DNA of 51,047 bases from Methylocystaceae bacterium. Its GTDB lineage: Bacteria > Pseudomonadota > Alphaproteobacteria > Rhizobiales > Beijerinckiaceae. Where the stretch lies: positions 1 through 51,047 of the forward strand of contig WSXZ01000032.1 in assembly GCA_009773555.1 (NCBI GenBank), in the 5' to 3' direction. The translations under genes were made by a program, and so were the position numbers. This document shows positions 46,554 to 51,047 of this stretch, piece after piece (position 1 is the first letter of the stretch; every line of letters starts with the position of its first letter). Below the pieces are notes generated by a model. It ran no database searches and was not told the origin of the DNA. It saw only the letters and a program-made list of their open reading frames with translations.

Positions 46554-47848
46554 CGGCGCCCGACACGATTTTCGCGCTTGGCACCGGGCCTGGTCGCGCC
46601 GCGATCGCCGTGATCCGGATCTCGGGGCTAGGGGTCGGGGAGGCCCTTACGGCCCTCACCGGCAAGCTGCCGTCGCCGCGGCAGGCGAGCTTTGCGATTC
46701 TGCGCGATCCCCAGACCGGAGAAATGCTGGATCAGGGGATCGCGCTGTTCTTTCCCGGTCCCGCGTCGTCAACGGGGGAGGATTACGCCGAGCTGCAGCT
46801 CCATGGCGGCCGCGCGGTTATCGACGGCGCGCTCGCCGCTTTGCATCGGCTCCCGGGCCTGCGGCCGGCCGAACCCGGCGAATTCGCGCGCCGCAGCTTC
46901 GCCAATGGCAAGCTTGATCTCTCGCAGGCGGAAGCGCTGGCGGATCTCGTCGATGCGCAAACCGAGGCGCAGCGGCGGCAGGCGCTGCGCGTCGCGGGCG
47001 GCGCGTTGCGCCGAAAGGTCGAGGGTTGGCGGGCGTCGCTGGTGGAGTCGCTGGCGCTTGTCGAGGCGGAGCTCGATTTCAGCGACGAGGCGGATGTCGG
47101 GGTGTTTTCGCCGGCGCGGCTAGGCGCGCTGCTTTCGCCGCTTGCCGAGGACATGCGCGCGGCGCTGCGGCTCGCGCCGGCCTCGGAGCGCATGCGCGAC
47201 GGCTTTCTCGTCATGATTCTGGGGCGGCCGAACGTCGGCAAGTCGACGCTGATCAACGCGCTGACACGGCGCGACCTCGCGATCGTCTCGCCGATCCCCG
47301 GCACGACGCGGGATATGATCGAGGCGCATCTCGATATCGGCGGATTGCCGGTGACATTGATCGACACGGCGGGTCTGCGCGAGGCGGCCGACGCGATCGA
47401 GCAGATCGGCGTCGATCGGACGCTCGCGCGGGTCGAAACCGCCGACCTGGCGCTGTGGCTGTCGGATTCAGCGGAGACGCCGCCGCACAACGATATTGAA
47501 ATGATCCGCGTGGCGACCAAAACCGATCTGACGCCGGCGCCTCAAGGCGCGATCGGCGTCTGCGCGTTGAGCGGCGAGGGGCTTGAGGCGTTGGCTGTAG
47601 CGATTGAAGCGCGCGCCCGCGCGCGATTGGGTGACGGCGCGGCGTCGCTGATCGTGCGAGAAAGGCATCGTCGCGCGTTGGAGCAAGCCATTGAAAGCAT
47701 TGACGTTGTCCTGGCTGGAGGCGAGGCGCTCGAGCTTCAGGCCGAGGAGCTGCGCCGCGCCAGCGCCGCGCTCGGGCGGATTGTCGGCGCCGTTGATGTT
47801 GAGGAAATTCTCGACGCGGTTTTCTCGCGTTTCTGTATCGGCAAATGA
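46550..47848 (+). CDS. mnmE: tRNA modification GTPase MnmE
   Basis: With MnmG it adds the cmnm5 group to U34 of tRNAs. Start GTG 46550 gives VTAPDTIFALGTGPGRAAIA; it overlaps the Rieske stop. The G domain has ILGRPNVGKSTLINAL, PGTTRDM and DTAGL; the C-terminal FCIGK carries the catalytic cysteine. The length is 432. Its stop is three bases before a perfect parS site. Confidence 0.97.
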   Translation: MTAPDTIFALGTGPGRAAIAVIRISGLGVGEALTALTGKLPSPRQASFAILRDPQTGEMLDQGIALFFPGPASSTGEDYAELQLHGGRAVIDGALAALHRLPGLRPAEPGEFARRSFANGKLDLSQAEALADLVDAQTEAQRRQALRVAGGALRRKVEGWRASLVESLALVEAELDFSDEADVGVFSPARLGALLSPLAEDMRAALRLAPASERMRDGFLVMILGRPNVGKSTLINALTRRDLAIVSPIPGTTRDMIEAHLDIGGLPVTLIDTAGLREAADAIEQIGVDRTLARVETADLALWLSDSAETPPHNDIEMIRVATKTDLTPAPQGAIGVCALSGEGLEALAVAIEARARARLGDGAASLIVRERHRRALEQAIESIDVVLAGGEALELQAEELRRASAALGRIVGAVDVEEILDAVFSRFCIGK

Positions 47849-47850
47849 TA

Positions 47851-47866
47851 TGTTTCACGTGAAACA
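47851..47866. promoter_or_regulatory. parS site (ParB-binding palindrome)
   Basis: TGTTTCACGTGAAACA is the perfect consensus parS. It occupies the 27-bp gap between mnmE and mnmG, 2.4 kb from parA and 8 kb from the candidate origin. ParB loads here to segregate the origin with ParA. No other match was seen in the window. Confidence 0.95.
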
Positions 47867-47875
47867 GGCCAAGCC

Positions 47876-49725
<1,850 letters not shown>

Positions 49726-49729
<4 letters not shown>

Positions 49730-50310
49730 GAGACAGATCTTGCCGGGAAGAGGCGCTCCAACTCTTCCCGGAACTTAGACCGATTGAATCGGAGCTTGAG
49801 ATCTACGAGTCGCTGCTGCGGCGCTGGCAGGCGAAGATCAATCTGATTTCCTCGGCGACGCTCGGCGACGTATGGCTGCGGCACTTTGCCGATTCGGCGC
49901 AGGTTCACGCCGCCGCGCCTCACATCAGGCGCTGGGTGGATCTGGGGTCAGGCGCAGGCTTTCCGGGGCTGGTGACGGCGCTCTTGTTGAAGTCCACGCC
50001 CGATGCCCTGGTTCACCTGATTGAAAGCGACCAGCGTAAGCATGCGGGGCGGATCGAAAGCGTTCTGCCAAATCTGGCCGAAATTGGCGGCGTCAGCGCA
50101 CGCGCCCTCGCGCCGCTCTCGCGTCTCGTGCAGCTTGCCGAGGCGCCGCTACAAAAAGGCGCCATTGGGGTGTTTTTAAAGGGGGAAGAGTGGCGAGACG
50201 AATTGACCGCGGTTGAGGCGCTCGGTAGCTTGAGCTGCGAATCGGCGGACAGCCTCACCCGTAAGGGCGCGCGCGTCGTCGTCGTCAAGCACAAGGTTTC
50301 CCCATCGTGA
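49726..50310 (+). CDS. rsmG: 16S rRNA (guanine-N7)-methyltransferase RsmG with an apparent internal deletion
   Basis: RsmG makes m7G527 in 16S rRNA. The SAM motif is [19 protein letters not shown]. The start is GTG 49726 in overlap with mnmG, and the stop overlaps parA. In relatives the acidic strand (LDSxGKR or IESDQRK) leads into a helix of form FLRxVxxELxL and a strand before xxRIE. Here IESDQRK runs directly into [12 protein letters not shown] at 50040/50041. About 17 residues are missing in frame, including that helix. The rest, including [12 protein letters not shown] and the lysine-rich end, is intact. Activity is doubtful unless the gap is an assembly error. Confidence 0.93.
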
Positions 50311-51047
50311 CCGCTTCCTCTTCGCCGCGCATTTTTGTGCTGGCCAATCAAAAGGGCGGCGTGGGCAAGACGACCACCGCCATCAATCTCGGCACGGCGC
50401 TGGCGGCGGTCGGCGAGGAAGTTCTCGTCATCGACCTCGATCCGCAAGGCAATGCGTCGACCGGCCTTGGCGTCGACCGTCACCAACGAACAATTTCCAC
50501 TTATGACGTGCTGCTCGGCGAATCGAGCCTCGCCGACGCGATCATCGCCACGGCCGTGCCGCGGCTCTCGATCGCGCCATCGACTCTCGATTTGCTCGGG
50601 GTCGAACTCGAAATCGCCAATGACAAGGATCGCGCCTATCGGTTGAAGCGCGCCTTCGCCGAGCTGGCGGCCGATCACGACGCTGAGCGGCGTTACAGCT
50701 ATATTCTGATCGACTGCCCGCCGTCACTAAATCTATTAACAATCAATGCGTTAGCGAGCAGCGACGCCGTCGTCGTGCCGTTGCAGTGCGAATTCTTCGC
50801 GCTGGAAGGCCTGTCTCAGCTCCTCTCGACGGTCGAACAGGTTAGACAGACTCTCAACCAGAAGTTGTCGATCCACGGCGTCGTTCTGACGATGTATGAC
50901 CCCCGCAACAACCTCGCCAATCAGGTCGTCGCCGACGTGCGTCGTTTCATGGGCGAGAAGGTCTATCAGACGATGATCCCGCGCAACGTCAGGGTCTCGG
51001 AGGCGCCTTCGCATGGCAAACCGGTGCTGCTCTATGACCTCAAATGC
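50307..51047 (+). CDS. parA: Chromosome partitioning ATPase ParA (3' end outside window)
   Basis: The Walker-type ATPase moves ParB-parS complexes. GTG 50307 overlaps the rsmG stop (GTGA). The deviant Walker A is LANQKGGVGKTTTAINLGTA, with the second lysine typical of ParA; Walker B is YILIDCPPSLN. The 247 visible residues reach SEAPSHGKPVLLYDLKC, near the C-terminus, so only about 20 residues are missing. parB would be next. The gene is intact within the window. Confidence 0.96.
   Translation, partial: MTASSSPRIFVLANQKGGVGKTTTAINLGTALAAVGEEVLVIDLDPQGNASTGLGVDRHQRTISTYDVLLGESSLADAIIATAVPRLSIAPSTLDLLGVELEIANDKDRAYRLKRAFAELAADHDAERRYSYILIDCPPSLNLLTINALASSDAVVVPLQCEFFALEGLSQLLSTVEQVRQTLNQKLSIHGVVLTMYDPRNNLANQVVADVRRFMGEKVYQTMIPRNVRVSEAPSHGKPVLLYDLKC

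Overview
This window reads as a GC-rich alphaproteobacterial chromosome, most likely a Rhizobiales/Hyphomicrobiales member. A Methylocystaceae-like relative is plausible but cannot be proven without a search. The evidence is the gene set and gene order: Mic60-HemY, Tim44-MltA-Smr, FxsA-SecB-DnaQ-CoaE-Maf, then HemE-HemJ, Rho, and MnmE-parS-MnmG-RsmG-ParA. That second half is the classic alphaproteobacterial origin neighbourhood. The AT-rich gap between maf and hemE (about 39.7-39.97 kb) is the best candidate for oriC. A perfect 16-bp ParB-binding palindrome (parS) lies at 47851-47866.

Layout. 1-4.3 kb: the 3' part of a heavy-metal RND pump and a TolC-type outer-membrane partner. 4.4-5.9 kb: a small secreted protein and two paralogous tiny cysteine-rich secreted proteins, each followed by a terminator. 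6-10.3 kb: aconitase and a frameshifted DHA2 drug exporter. 10.3-13 kb: a palindromic repeat, RecQ and two hypotheticals, one AT-richer than its surroundings. 13.2-17.9 kb: ffh, rpsP, rimM, trmD and dps, with an antitoxin and a decayed toxin between rimM and trmD. 17.9-23 kb (minus strand): 3-hydroxyacyl-CoA dehydrogenase, EtfA/EtfB, a rhomboid protease and a Wzx-like flippase. 23.3-30.2 kb (minus strand): carbonic anhydrase, HAD phosphatase, MaoC hydratase, RibF, a small membrane protein and IleRS. 30.4-34 kb: a broken CitE-like lyase, Mic60 and HemY. 34-39.6 kb: envelope, replication and cofactor genes. 40-51 kb: hemE, hemJ, a helical-repeat protein with an amidohydrolase, rho, a GNAT, a Rieske oxygenase, mnmE, mnmG, rsmG and parA, which is cut by the window end.

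Two themes stand out. First, structured palindromic repeats are frequent. One 114-bp copy lies in frame inside ileS and would add 38 residues to the synthetase. A near-identical copy, with a compensatory base-pair change, sits between rpsP and rimM. A different repeat family abuts stop codons at three places. Second, several normally conserved genes carry short internal deletions or frameshifts: 3-hydroxyacyl-CoA dehydrogenase, rsmG, dnaQ, the CitE-like lyase, the exporter and the toxin. These are either assembly errors or real decay. A real dnaQ lesion would suggest a mutator lineage. No tRNA, rRNA, CRISPR array or insertion sequence was seen.
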